Origin: Acidobacteriota bacterium
Lineage (GTDB): Bacteria > Actinomycetota > Acidimicrobiia > Acidimicrobiales > RAAP-2
Direction: 5' to 3'
NCBI GenBank assembly: GCA_028873575.1
Contig: JAGWHY010000011.1
Location: 1-39,626 of the forward strand
DNA: 39,626 bases
In this document: piece after piece, positions 32,394 to 39,626 of the stretch
Numbering within the stretch: position 1 is the first letter of the stretch
How the letters are laid out: the number at the start of each line of letters is the position of its first letter
Translations under genes and position numbers: made by a program
Notes under the pieces: model-generated
What the model was told of the DNA's origin: nothing
The model's database searches: none
What the model saw: the letters and a program-made list of their open reading frames with translations, nothing else

Positions 32394-33677
32394 CTAGCTC
32401 GTGGCGTCGACGCGTTCGAAGAGCAGGGGAGTCTCGACGACGGGTTCGTCGCCAATCATCAGCGCGCCAACAATCTCGTCGTGACCGGCGCGCAGTCGCG
32501 CCTCGTCGTCGGCGTGCAGGACGAAGAGCGGTTGGCCCGTCTCCACGTGATCACCTCGTCGAACGAGTACTTCGACGCCCGCGCCGGCGCTCACGGGGTC
32601 CTCCTTGCGAGCCCGTCCTGCGCCCTGGCGCCACGCGGCGACGCCGACGCGGTAGGCGTCGATGGATTGCACGACGCCGGCGCGCGGCGCGACGATCGTC
32701 TCGCGATGGGCGCTACGAGCAAGCGGCGCGTCAGGGTCACCTCCCTGGGCACTGATCATCGCGCGATAGACGTCGTACGCCGATCCGTCGTCGAGCCGCG
32801 CGGCGGGATTATCGTCGAGCCCAACGAGTTCCAACATGATGGACGCCAGCGCGACGGTGAGGTCGCGCACGTCGCGCGGGCCGCCTCCGCGCAGAACCTC
32901 CACCGACTCTTCTACCTCGAGGGCGTTCCCGACGCTGCGCCCGAGTGGCTCGTCCATGTTGGTCAGCTGCGCCACCGTGTGAACGCCGTGCGACGTGCCG
33001 AGATCGACCATGGTGCGCGCGAGACGAAGTGAACTCTCTCGGTCCTTGAGGAACGCCCCGCGACCTACTTTGACGTCCAACACCAGCGCGTCGGTTCCCT
33101 CGGCGATTTTCTTCGACATGATGGACGAAGCGATTAAGGGTATGGATTCGACGGTGGCGGTCACGTCGCGCAGCGCGTACAGCCGTCGATCGACCGGCGC
33201 GAGTCCGGAACCGGCCGCGCAGATCACCGCGCCGACGTTTTCGAGTTGTTGGTAGACCTCGTCATTAGTGAGCGCGGCGCGCCAACCGGGGATTGACTCG
33301 AGCTTGTCGAGGGTCCCGCCGGTGTGACCGAGTCCACGCCCCGAGAGCTGGGGCACCGCCGCGCCGCAGGCCGCGACGAGCGGCGCCAGAATCAGCGAAA
33401 TCTTGTCGCCGACGCCGCCCGTGGAGTGCTTGTCGACGGTGGGCCGCGAAAGACCCCGTAGATTGAGACGTTCGCCCGAGTTGATCATGGCCTTGGTCCA
33501 GGTCCCGAGTTCACGCGAACCGAGACCTCGAAAGAAGATGGCCATGAGCATCGCGGACATCTGCTCGTCGGCGACGTCGCCACGGTCGTACGCCTCAAGT
33601 AACCACGTAATGGCGGCGTCACTCAATTCCTGGCCGTCTCGCTTCGCGGCAATAAGAAGTGGCGTCGAGTAACTCAC
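32394..33677 (-). CDS. deoA: Thymidine (pyrimidine-nucleoside) phosphorylase
   Basis: 427 residues. It splits thymidine, deoxyuridine and possibly uridine with phosphate into base and (deoxy)ribose-1-phosphate. The phosphate loop is K83-HSTGGVGDK, the family signature; SGRGLGHTGGTLDKLES and ALRDVTATVESIPLIASSI form the pyrimidine site, and the C-terminal alpha/beta domain (about 340-427) includes VLVRRGDHVETGQPLF. GTG 33677 overlaps the cdd stop (GTGA), so deamination and phosphorolysis are produced together. Distinction between thymidine-specific and broad pyrimidine enzymes cannot be made safely. Confidence 0.96.
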   Translation of the reverse strand: MSYSTPLLIAAKRDGQELSDAAITWLLEAYDRGDVADEQMSAMLMAIFFRGLGSRELGTWTKAMINSGERLNLRGLSRPTVDKHSTGGVGDKISLILAPLVAACGAAVPQLSGRGLGHTGGTLDKLESIPGWRAALTNDEVYQQLENVGAVICAAGSGLAPVDRRLYALRDVTATVESIPLIASSIMSKKIAEGTDALVLDVKVGRGAFLKDRESSLRLARTMVDLGTSHGVHTVAQLTNMDEPLGRSVGNALEVEESVEVLRGGGPRDVRDLTVALASIMLELVGLDDNPAARLDDGSAYDVYRAMISAQGGDPDAPLARSAHRETIVAPRAGVVQSIDAYRVGVAAWRQGAGRARKEDPVSAGAGVEVLVRRGDHVETGQPLFVLHADDEARLRAGHDEIVGALMIGDEPVVETPLLFERVDATS

Positions 33678-34090
33678 GACGTGGCGCGGGTTTTGAGGTC
33701 CTCGGGGCCAAAGGCCCCGGGCAGGAGTTCGTCGAGGCGTCGGGGCGTCTCGCCCTCACCGGCGTCTATCAAGAGTTCGGCGCCGCCGTGTTCAAACAAC
33801 AGCTGACGGCAGCGCCCACAGGGCGTCAGTGGTTCGCCGTCACCGGCCACGACGCTGACCGCGAGCAGTCGCCCACCGTCGACGCGTACGAGGTCACCTA
33901 CTAAGGCGCATTCGGCGCACAGCGTGAGTCCGTAACTCGCGTTCTCGACGTTCGAGCCCTCGATGATCTCGCCCGAACTGGTCAGCGCACTCGCGCCGAC
34001 GCGCACCCGCGAGTAGGGGGCGTAGGACCTGGTGGCGGCGTCGCGGGCGCGAGCGCGCAGGAGGTGCCAGTCCACGTTGACGAGGGGCAT
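33674..34090 (-). CDS. cdd: Cytidine deaminase (tetrameric type)
   Basis: 138 residues from ATG 34090. It converts cytidine and deoxycytidine to (deoxy)uridine. Zinc ligands are C58 (with catalytic Glu60, TLCAECALVG) and C91/C94 (PCGRCRQ); substrate binding is by NVENASYG. Length and three-Cys site match the small tetrameric enzymes. The frame stays open upstream to 34381, but that part is Ser/Thr/Arg shadow of psuG. GTG 34093, one codon earlier, lies 6 nt after the -10 box and may be the true leaderless start; ATG 34090 has a GAGG site. It is coupled to deoA. Confidence 0.95.
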   Translation of the reverse strand: MPLVNVDWHLLRARARDAATRSYAPYSRVRVGASALTSSGEIIEGSNVENASYGLTLCAECALVGDLVRVDGGRLLAVSVVAGDGEPLTPCGRCRQLLFEHGGAELLIDAGEGETPRRLDELLPGAFGPEDLKTRATS

Positions 34091-34099
34091 CACGACCTC

Positions 34100-34109
34100 A
34101 CAGTACACT
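34100..34109. promoter_or_regulatory. Bidirectional promoter core between cdd and psuG
   Basis: Minus-strand TACTGT (34105-34100) points to cdd and plus-strand TACACT (34104-34109) to psuG. They share two central bases. The gap between the two start codons is only 28 bases, so no other regulatory space exists. Confidence 0.5.
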
Positions 34110-34118
34110 TCGCGGTGC

Positions 34119-35042
34119 GTGACTCCTCCCCTTCCTTCTTCTTTCGTGCTGTCTGACGAGGTGCGTGACGCATTCAACGACGGCCGCGGCGTCGTGGCGC
34201 TGGAGTCGACAATCGTGGTGCACGGCCTTCCGGCGCCAGTGAATTTGGAAGTCGCGCGCGAATGTGAAGAGGCCGTGCGCGCCGCGGGCGCCGTACCGGC
34301 CACGATCGCCGTACTCGGTGGCGAGATTCGTGTCGGGCTCTCGGTCGAGGAGATCGACGCCTTGGCCGACCCGTCGCGCACGGTCGCGAAACTCTCGACG
34401 CGCGACCTCGGCTACGCCGTCGCGCGACACCTTGACGGGGCCACCACCGTCGCCGGGACGATCGCCGTCGCGCACCGAGCTGGGATTGACGTCATGGCGA
34501 CGGGTGGGCTCGGCGGTGTTCATCGCGGCGCGAGCGAGAGTTTTGACGAGTCGGCGGATTTGACGGCGCTGTCGCGCACGCCCGTACTCGTCGTGGCCTC
34601 TGGCGCCAAGTCGATTCTCGACGTCGGCGCGACCCTGGAGCGACTCGACTCACTCGGCATACCGGTGTGGGGCTATCGCACGACGCGATTTCCAGGGTTT
34701 TACCTACGCGACTCGGGATTCTCCCTCGACTGGTCGGTTGACTCGCCCCGTGAGGCGGCCGACGCGTTCCGCGCCCACCGCGTGACTTCGCCCACCGGCG
34801 TCTTGGTCGCCCAGCCAATAGACGCAAAAAATGAGTTAGATCCCGCCCTGCACGACGCCGCCCTGGCGAGCGCGTTGGCGGTCGTTGCCGCGCGTGGCGT
34901 GAGCGGAAAAGAGGTCACCCCCGTGTTGCTGGAAGAGTTTGCCCGTGAGAGCGCGGGGGTCAGTGTCCAGGCGAATCGTGCGCTGGTCGTCGCGAACGCC
35001 CGGCTCGCCGGCGAGATCGCCCGGTCCTGGAGCGCGTCGTGA
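34119..35042 (+). CDS. psuG: Pseudouridine-5'-phosphate glycosidase
   Basis: 307 residues from GTG 34119; the frame is open further upstream but only through the divergent cdd gene. PsuG breaks the C-glycosidic bond of pseudouridine-5'-phosphate to uracil plus ribose-5-phosphate. Family motifs are VVALESTIVVHGLP with E29, KLSTRDLGYAVA with K91, AGIDVMATGGLGGVHRGA and VVASGAKSILDVG with K164, the lysine that opens the ribose as a Schiff base. All key residues are present. The next gene, psuK, starts inside its stop (GTGA). The pair implies the cell degrades pseudouridine from RNA turnover or from outside. Confidence 0.95.
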   Translation: MTPPLPSSFVLSDEVRDAFNDGRGVVALESTIVVHGLPAPVNLEVARECEEAVRAAGAVPATIAVLGGEIRVGLSVEEIDALADPSRTVAKLSTRDLGYAVARHLDGATTVAGTIAVAHRAGIDVMATGGLGGVHRGASESFDESADLTALSRTPVLVVASGAKSILDVGATLERLDSLGIPVWGYRTTRFPGFYLRDSGFSLDWSVDSPREAADAFRAHRVTSPTGVLVAQPIDAKNELDPALHDAALASALAVVAARGVSGKEVTPVLLEEFARESAGVSVQANRALVVANARLAGEIARSWSAS

Positions 35043-35917
35043 GCGCGAAGCGTGTACTGGTGGTCGGCGACGTCATGTTGGACGTCGTGGTGCGACCGAC
35101 CGCCCCTACGGCGCCGACCAGCGACACGCCCGCGGAGATTCGTGTGGTGCGCGGTGGCTCTTCGGCCACGCTCGCCGTCACGCTGGTCCAACACGGTCAC
35201 CAGGTCACGTTCGTCGGCGCCAGTGGCGACGACGCCGCGTCTGATCTCTTCGCGTCCACGTTGGTCGCCGCGGGCGTGACGCCTCGTTTGCAGATCGCCA
35301 CCGCGACGACCGGCGTCGTGGTCGCCATGGTTGACCACGACGCGCAACGCGCGATGTTCACCGATCGTGGCGCGAATCGAGAGCTCGCGCGCGCGTTCGT
35401 GCTTGACGGGTTATCCGACTTCGACCACGTGCACGTCTCGGGCTACTTAGTGCTGGACGACGCGACGCGCGACGTGGCGCGCGCGGTACTGGCCGAGGCC
35501 GCGACGAGAGGTCTCAGTACTTCGCTCGACGTCTGCTCCGTGGCACCGCTACGCCAGCTCACTCCGGAGCGCTTTCTTGAGGCGAGTGTGGACGCTCGGT
35601 GGCTGTTCGCGAACGCCGAAGAGGCCCTCGTGCTCGCCGGCGAATCTGATCTGGACGTCGCGGTGCGCGGGTTGTCCCGTCACTACGATGAGGTCTTCGT
35701 CACGCGTGGTTCACTGGGTGCCTGGCTCCACGCCGACGGTCGCCGCCACAGCGTCGCGGCGCACGCGGTCGTGGCGCGCGACACCACGGGAGCCGGCGAC
35801 GCGTCGGCCGGCGCCTACCTCGGTTCTCGCCTTGGGGGCGGGAGTATCGTCGCGGCGCTGCAGGCCGCGATGGACGCCGGCGCGCGCGCCATTCGCGAGC
35901 TGGGCGCGCCGAACTAG
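35039..35917 (+). CDS. psuK: PfkB-family carbohydrate kinase, probable pseudouridine kinase
   Basis: 292 residues. Ribokinase-fold kinase: N-terminal VLVVGDVMLDVVV, Gly-Gly at VRGGSSATLAVTL (39-40), the NAEEA segment and the C-terminal catalytic motif DTTGAGDASAGAYL with base D254. It would phosphorylate pseudouridine at the 5' hydroxyl to give the PsuG substrate; the substrate is inferred from coupling to psuG, since PfkB sequence alone does not settle it. GTG 35039 overlaps the psuG stop. Its TAG shares CTAG with the convergent permease gene. Confidence 0.88.
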   Translation: MSAKRVLVVGDVMLDVVVRPTAPTAPTSDTPAEIRVVRGGSSATLAVTLVQHGHQVTFVGASGDDAASDLFASTLVAAGVTPRLQIATATTGVVVAMVDHDAQRAMFTDRGANRELARAFVLDGLSDFDHVHVSGYLVLDDATRDVARAVLAEAATRGLSTSLDVCSVAPLRQLTPERFLEASVDARWLFANAEEALVLAGESDLDVAVRGLSRHYDEVFVTRGSLGAWLHADGRRHSVAAHAVVARDTTGAGDASAGAYLGSRLGGGSIVAALQAAMDAGARAIRELGAPN

Positions 35918-37212
35918 TCGCGCTGGTAGGGAATACCGTCGGCGGCCGGGGCGCGCACGCGTCCAATCAGACCGGACACGACGAAGATGGTGACGACGTA
36001 GGGGAACATCAGGAGAATCGACGTCGACACCGGCACCTGGTAGGTCTGCAGGTTGTTCGCTAAGTACACCGACATCCCAAAGAGCAACGCCGCGACGACG
36101 ACGCCCGAGGGGCGCCAGCGACCAAAGATCAGCCCCGCGAGCGCGATATAGCCGTAGCCCGAGGTGATGCCCGGCTGGAACTGACCCTGCCAGGCGAAGA
36201 GCGCGACACCGCCGACGCCCGCGACGACGCCGCCCAAGATCACGTTGACGTATCGCGTGCGAATAACGTCGATGCCCACCGACGCCGCGGCTTTGGGGTG
36301 TTCGCCCACGGCCCGTACGCGCAGACCCCAGCGCGTGCGAAAGAGGCCGAAACTGATGAGCAGTACCAGCACGACGGCGAGGTAAAAGTAGCCGTTTTCG
36401 TCGAAGAGCACTGGGCCCAAGACGGGGATCTTGGCCAGGAGGGGAATCGTGAGGTTGGGCGCGGGCGAGCCGGCGTTGTACTGCGGATAGGGCGTGAGTA
36501 CCTGCAGGTTGAGGTAGGAGCCCAGTGAGATTACGAGACTCGCGAGCACGACGCCGGCGATGATTTGGTCGGACTGGTAGCGCAGGGCGAAGAAGGCGAG
36601 GATCGCGCCGATCCCTGCGCCGACGACGACGCCGCCGAGCGTGGCGAAAAAGAAGTTGTGGGTCACCGAGTCAATCAGCGATCCCAGGAATGCTCCCGCG
36701 AGGAACTGGCCCTCAATGGCGATGTTGACGACGCCCGCTCGTTCGCACAGCACCCCCGACAGTGATCCGTAGATCAGCACGACGGCCGGCGCGACGCCGC
36801 CCACCAGGACCGAGGTCAAGTTGACGAAACTCACCTGCGACGGGCCGTGGGTGCGCGACGCCCAGAGCAAGATGGCGAGGAAGAAGAGCACGGCGCCACC
36901 ACCGAATCGCGCCATGAGCGCGCGTCGCGGGCGGCGCCAAAGGATTTCGACGCCCCCGGCGACGATCAACGCACCCGCGAGCAGGCAACTCACTCGCGTG
37001 GGTAGCGTCAGCGCGCCGAGATGCCACGGCACGGTACCCGAGGTGTTGACCGGGTTAAAGGTGAACTGGGAGTGCGACCGGCCGGCCGAACCCAGGCCGA
37101 AGGCCCACGCGGTGAACAGACCGAGGGCCACCATCAACAGGCCAATCACCTGATCGCGCTGGAGTCGGCGCCGAGGGGCGGCCACGGCGGTGTGCGAGAG
37201 CGTCGTGGTCAC
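35914..37212 (-). CDS. Nucleoside-type ABC transporter permease (second)
   Basis: 432 residues from GTG 37212, which overlaps the stop of the first permease (GTGA); the frame open further upstream is shadow. A BPD_transp_2-type permease with about nine or ten membrane segments: LTSVLVGGVAPAVVLIYGSL, CERAGVVNIAIEGQFLAGAF, the coupling loop RTRWGLRVRAVGEHPKAAAS, then GYGYIALAGLIFGRWRP. The phrase ERAGVVNIAIEG is typical of the permease of BmpA-type nucleoside importers (NupQ/YufQ group). It has an N-terminal extension of about 110 residues with two or three extra hydrophobic segments before the conserved core. It forms the channel together with the first permease. Confidence 0.92.
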   Translation of the reverse strand: MTTTLSHTAVAAPRRRLQRDQVIGLLMVALGLFTAWAFGLGSAGRSHSQFTFNPVNTSGTVPWHLGALTLPTRVSCLLAGALIVAGGVEILWRRPRRALMARFGGGAVLFFLAILLWASRTHGPSQVSFVNLTSVLVGGVAPAVVLIYGSLSGVLCERAGVVNIAIEGQFLAGAFLGSLIDSVTHNFFFATLGGVVVGAGIGAILAFFALRYQSDQIIAGVVLASLVISLGSYLNLQVLTPYPQYNAGSPAPNLTIPLLAKIPVLGPVLFDENGYFYLAVVLVLLISFGLFRTRWGLRVRAVGEHPKAAASVGIDVIRTRYVNVILGGVVAGVGGVALFAWQGQFQPGITSGYGYIALAGLIFGRWRPSGVVVAALLFGMSVYLANNLQTYQVPVSTSILLMFPYVVTIFVVSGLIGRVRAPAADGIPYQRD

Positions 37213-38447
37213 GTGTTCCACCCTTGTGACGCGAGCTGGAGCCCGCCGACGCCGCGTGCGCGCAGGCGGAAGATCTCTTCGACCAGTACGGGCGTCGCGA
37301 TGAATAAGACGATCGAGTACTGGATGATGGTCGCGAGGTCGAGGGGGATTCCCGTCGTGGCCTGCATCGAGCGCCCCCCGACACCCAGCGCGGCGAAGAG
37401 GAGGGCACCCCACATAATGCCGATGGGTCGGTTGCGACCCAGCAACGAGACGGTGATCGCGGTGAAACCGATACCCGCGCTGCCCACCAAGAATCCCCCG
37501 TCGATGTAGTGCGTGGTGCCGGCCACCTGGGTGATCCCCGCCAATCCGGCCAGCCCACCCGAAATGAGGAAGGCGACGATGGTGACCTTGCGGGGATTGA
37601 TGCCCGACACGCGGGCGGCGTGCGGATTCGCGCCGGACACGCGGAACTCGAAGCCTAGTGAGGAGCGCTCGAGGAACCACCACGCCAAGACGACGACGGC
37701 GGCCGCGATGAACAGACCCCAGTTCACGCGCAGTCCCGACGTGGCGCCAAAGAGCGGCGACAAGAGCGCCCCTGGTCGCAAGATCCGTGAGATGTCGTTA
37801 CCCTGTCCGGGCTGTTGCAGCGGGGTCGACAAGAGCGCGAAGATCAACAAGAGATTGGCTACGTAGTTGAACATCAAGGTCACGATGACTTCGTGCGCCC
37901 CGGTAAAGGCTTTCAGCAGGCCCGGAATCGCGCCGGTGACGACACCACCCGCGACGCCCGCGAGCAACGTCAGAGGTATCAGTACGACGGTGGGCAGATG
38001 CAGGGAGGAGCCGACGGCCACGCCAATAATGCCGCCGACAATCGCCTGACCGTTCGCGCCGATGTTGAACAGTCCCGTTTGAAACGTGATCCCGACGCCG
38101 ATGGAGGCAATGGTCAAGGGTGTCGCGTACGTCAGGGTTTCGGACAAGGGGGTCAGGGTCTGCGTCCAGCCCTGGCCCGTGCGTAGCGAGTTCCACAGCG
38201 ACGCCGGATCAATCACCGCGCCGTTAAACATCGATCGATAGGCGGCACCGACGTAATCGAGCGTCGCCTTGAACGCGTGACCGGGACTGCCCCAAGAGTT
38301 AAAGAAGCCACGCCACGCGTCGAGTACCGGCGTCGTCGTGAAGATGATGACGAACATTCCCACGACGAGTCCGAGCACGACCGCGAAGGCCGTCAAGAGC
38401 ACGGGACTCGCGTACAGTGCTCGCCACCAGCGAGCCAATCTACGCAC
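37209..38447 (-). CDS. Nucleoside-type ABC transporter permease (first)
   Basis: 412 residues from GTG 38447, chosen because a perfect AGGAGG ribosome site lies 6 nt upstream; a TTG at 38462 in the same frame would overlap that site. About ten membrane segments are visible. GITFQTGLFNIGANGQAIVG and AFTGAHEVIVTLMFNYVANL match the NupP/YufP-type permease, with the coupling loop SLGFEFRVSGANPHAARVSG. It overlaps the ATPase gene by 8 bases and the second permease by 4, so all three are one operon. The neighbouring nucleoside catabolic genes support nucleosides as substrate, which is inferred. Confidence 0.93.
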   Translation of the reverse strand: MRRLARWWRALYASPVLLTAFAVVLGLVVGMFVIIFTTTPVLDAWRGFFNSWGSPGHAFKATLDYVGAAYRSMFNGAVIDPASLWNSLRTGQGWTQTLTPLSETLTYATPLTIASIGVGITFQTGLFNIGANGQAIVGGIIGVAVGSSLHLPTVVLIPLTLLAGVAGGVVTGAIPGLLKAFTGAHEVIVTLMFNYVANLLLIFALLSTPLQQPGQGNDISRILRPGALLSPLFGATSGLRVNWGLFIAAAVVVLAWWFLERSSLGFEFRVSGANPHAARVSGINPRKVTIVAFLISGGLAGLAGITQVAGTTHYIDGGFLVGSAGIGFTAITVSLLGRNRPIGIMWGALLFAALGVGGRSMQATTGIPLDLATIIQYSIVLFIATPVLVEEIFRLRARGVGGLQLASQGWNT

Positions 38448-39626
38448 TCGTGACCTCCTCAAGGCCCACGCCGGCCATCAACAGACCGATCGTCTCGCGA
38501 CTAGTCGAGGGCGCGACGACCCCCATAATCTTTCCGTGGTGCATGACGGCGACGCGGTCGCCGAGCGCGAGTACCTCGTCTAACTCTGACGAGACAATTA
38601 AGACGCCCTGGCCGGCGTTTCGCGTTTCGACGATCTGACGGTGAACGTACTCGATTGAGCCAACGTCGAGCCCTCGAGTAGGTTGTGCCGCGACGAGAAC
38701 TTTCAAGGGTCGCGAAAGCTCGCGCGCCAGGATGACCTTCTGTTGATTACCGCCCGAGAGCGAACTAACGAGCGCGTCGGGCGATTCGGTGCGAATATCG
38801 AAATCACGAATTCGCGCCTCCGCGTTGCGACGGACCTCGCCGCGGCGACGCGAGCCGCGTCGGGCGAAAGGAGCGGCGCGCGGCGTGTTGAGCACCAGGT
38901 TGTCCGCGACCGACATCGACAAGACCAAGCCGTCGCGCTGGCGATCTTCGGGCACGTGACCGAGACCCGCGTCGAGGACCTCACGGGGTGTCGCGTTCGT
39001 GACGTCGCGTCCGTCGAGGGTAATCGTGCCCGACTCCACTGGTCGAACCCCAGCCAGCGCCTCGACGAGCTCGGTCTGTCCATTGCCCTGCACGCCCGCG
39101 AGTGCCACGATCTCGCCCGCGCGTACGTCGAGCGAGATGCCGTCGACGACCGCGACGCCGCGATCGTCGCGTACGACGAGATCGCGAATTTCGAGGCGCG
39201 CCGCGCCGGCTTCGCGCGCCTCTTTGGCGACCGTCAGTGACACTTCACGTCCCACCATGAGTGACGCGAGTTGCGCTTCAGAGTCGGTGGGTTCGGCCGT
39301 GCCCACGACCCGGCCCTGTCGAATCACCGTGATGACGTCGGAGACCTCACGTACTTCGCGCAGTTTGTGCGAGATAAAGAGAATCGATTTCCCAGCCTCT
39401 TTTAACGTGCGCATAATGCCAATGAGCGCGTCAATCTCCTGGGGGGTGAGTACCGCGGTCGGTTCGTCGAGGATGAGGAGCTGGGCGTCGTGGTTGAGCG
39501 CCTTAAGGATTTCCACGCGCTGTTGAATCCCGACGGGGAGCTCTTCGACGACGGCGTCAGGGTCAACCTCGAGACCGAAGCGTCGCGAGGCCTCCTGAAT
39601 GCTTTCGCGCGCTCGCGCGCGATCTA
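38440..39626 (-). CDS. Nucleoside-type ABC transporter ATP-binding protein, cut by the window edge
   Basis: The frame continues in phase to base 39624 and beyond the right edge, so the N-terminal part, including the first Walker A, is missing. About 395 residues are visible. They include the end of domain one, with the signature LPVGIQQRVEILKAL and Walker B LLILDEPTAVLTPQE, and all of domain two. The second domain has a degenerate Walker A, GVQGNGQTELVEAL, without the usual GK[ST], and LSGGNQQKVILARELS, VLVAAQPTRGLDVGS in place of a canonical Walker B. This one-and-a-half-active layout is typical of the double ATPases of sugar/nucleoside importers (RbsA/NupO type). A BMP-type binding lipoprotein would be expected further upstream, outside the window. 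Confidence 0.94.
   Translation of the reverse strand, partial: DRARARESIQEASRRFGLEVDPDAVVEELPVGIQQRVEILKALNHDAQLLILDEPTAVLTPQEIDALIGIMRTLKEAGKSILFISHKLREVREVSDVITVIRQGRVVGTAEPTDSEAQLASLMVGREVSLTVAKEAREAGAARLEIRDLVVRDDRGVAVVDGISLDVRAGEIVALAGVQGNGQTELVEALAGVRPVESGTITLDGRDVTNATPREVLDAGLGHVPEDRQRDGLVLSMSVADNLVLNTPRAAPFARRGSRRRGEVRRNAEARIRDFDIRTESPDALVSSLSGGNQQKVILARELSRPLKVLVAAQPTRGLDVGSIEYVHRQIVETRNAGQGVLIVSSELDEVLALGDRVAVMHHGKIMGVVAPSTSRETIGLLMAGVGLEEVTSA

Noticed and set aside
34091-34381. Upstream extension of cytidine deaminase over the psuG start
   Set aside because: Family length and the divergent promoter both place the cdd start at or one codon before ATG 34090; the extension is antisense shadow of psuG.
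37213-37683. N-terminal extension of the second permease through the first permease gene
   Set aside because: Arg-rich shadow translation; GTG 37212 overlaps the stop of the first permease as in other operon joints.

Overview
The window is high-GC DNA with many GTG starts. It most likely comes from an actinobacterium, and my best guess is class Acidimicrobiia. The grounds are the actinobacterial gene order rimO-pgsA-cinA-recA, a Gram-positive-type LexA box before recA, a SerB with two ACT domains, a P450-ferredoxin operon, and -10 boxes (TANNNT) placed 6-7 nt before the start codon, as in leaderless transcripts. I could run no database search, so the class is an inference. There are 40 protein genes (one cut by the right edge), one tRNA, and no gene-free stretch over 300 bases. 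No transposase, integrase, CRISPR array or rRNA was seen.

Layout. 35-2029: an uncharacterised pair, one member looking like a PD-(D/E)XK fold without its lysine, then a 37-residue membrane mini-protein and a 79-residue coiled coil. 2040-6724: two secreted proteins, a glycosidase-like TIM barrel with poly-Thr linkers and an S53 (sedolisin/kumamolisin) acid protease. 6777-8654: DUF4395 and TauE/SafE membrane proteins and a NUDIX hydrolase. 8746-14449: tRNA-Ser(GCU), rimO, pgsA, cinA, a beta-lactamase-fold hydrolase and SOS-regulated recA, with no recX behind it. 14527-17638: hexapeptide acyltransferase, MFS exporter, serB. 17700-20311: a 3Fe-4S ferredoxin with two tandem, clearly paralogous P450s. 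20308-25503: an aminopeptidase P-like enzyme, a crotonase-fold isomerase, BioY and the dTDP-sugar genes rmlA, rmlB and rmlC without rmlD.

25538-39626 is a nucleoside scavenging and catabolism locus in four blocks: (+) deoC, aldehyde dehydrogenase, a truncated catalytically dead aldehyde dehydrogenase, purine nucleoside phosphorylase, phosphopentomutase-type phosphohexomutase; (-) cdd, deoA, add; (+) psuG, psuK for pseudouridine; (-) a nucleoside-type ABC importer (ATPase, two permeases). Imported nucleosides would be deaminated (Cdd, Add), phosphorolysed (DeoA, PunA), their sugar phosphates isomerised (Pgm) and deoxyribose-5-phosphate split by DeoC, with acetaldehyde oxidised by the aldehyde dehydrogenase. 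PsuK/PsuG would turn pseudouridine into uracil and ribose-5-phosphate.

The most striking non-gene signal is a compact junction grammar. Operon-leading genes carry TANNNT a fixed 6-7 nt before the start; operon joints are often 4-base GTGA overlaps; three convergent pairs end on one shared CTAG; and two divergent pairs (rmlA/rmlB, cdd/psuG) have overlapping opposed -10 boxes.
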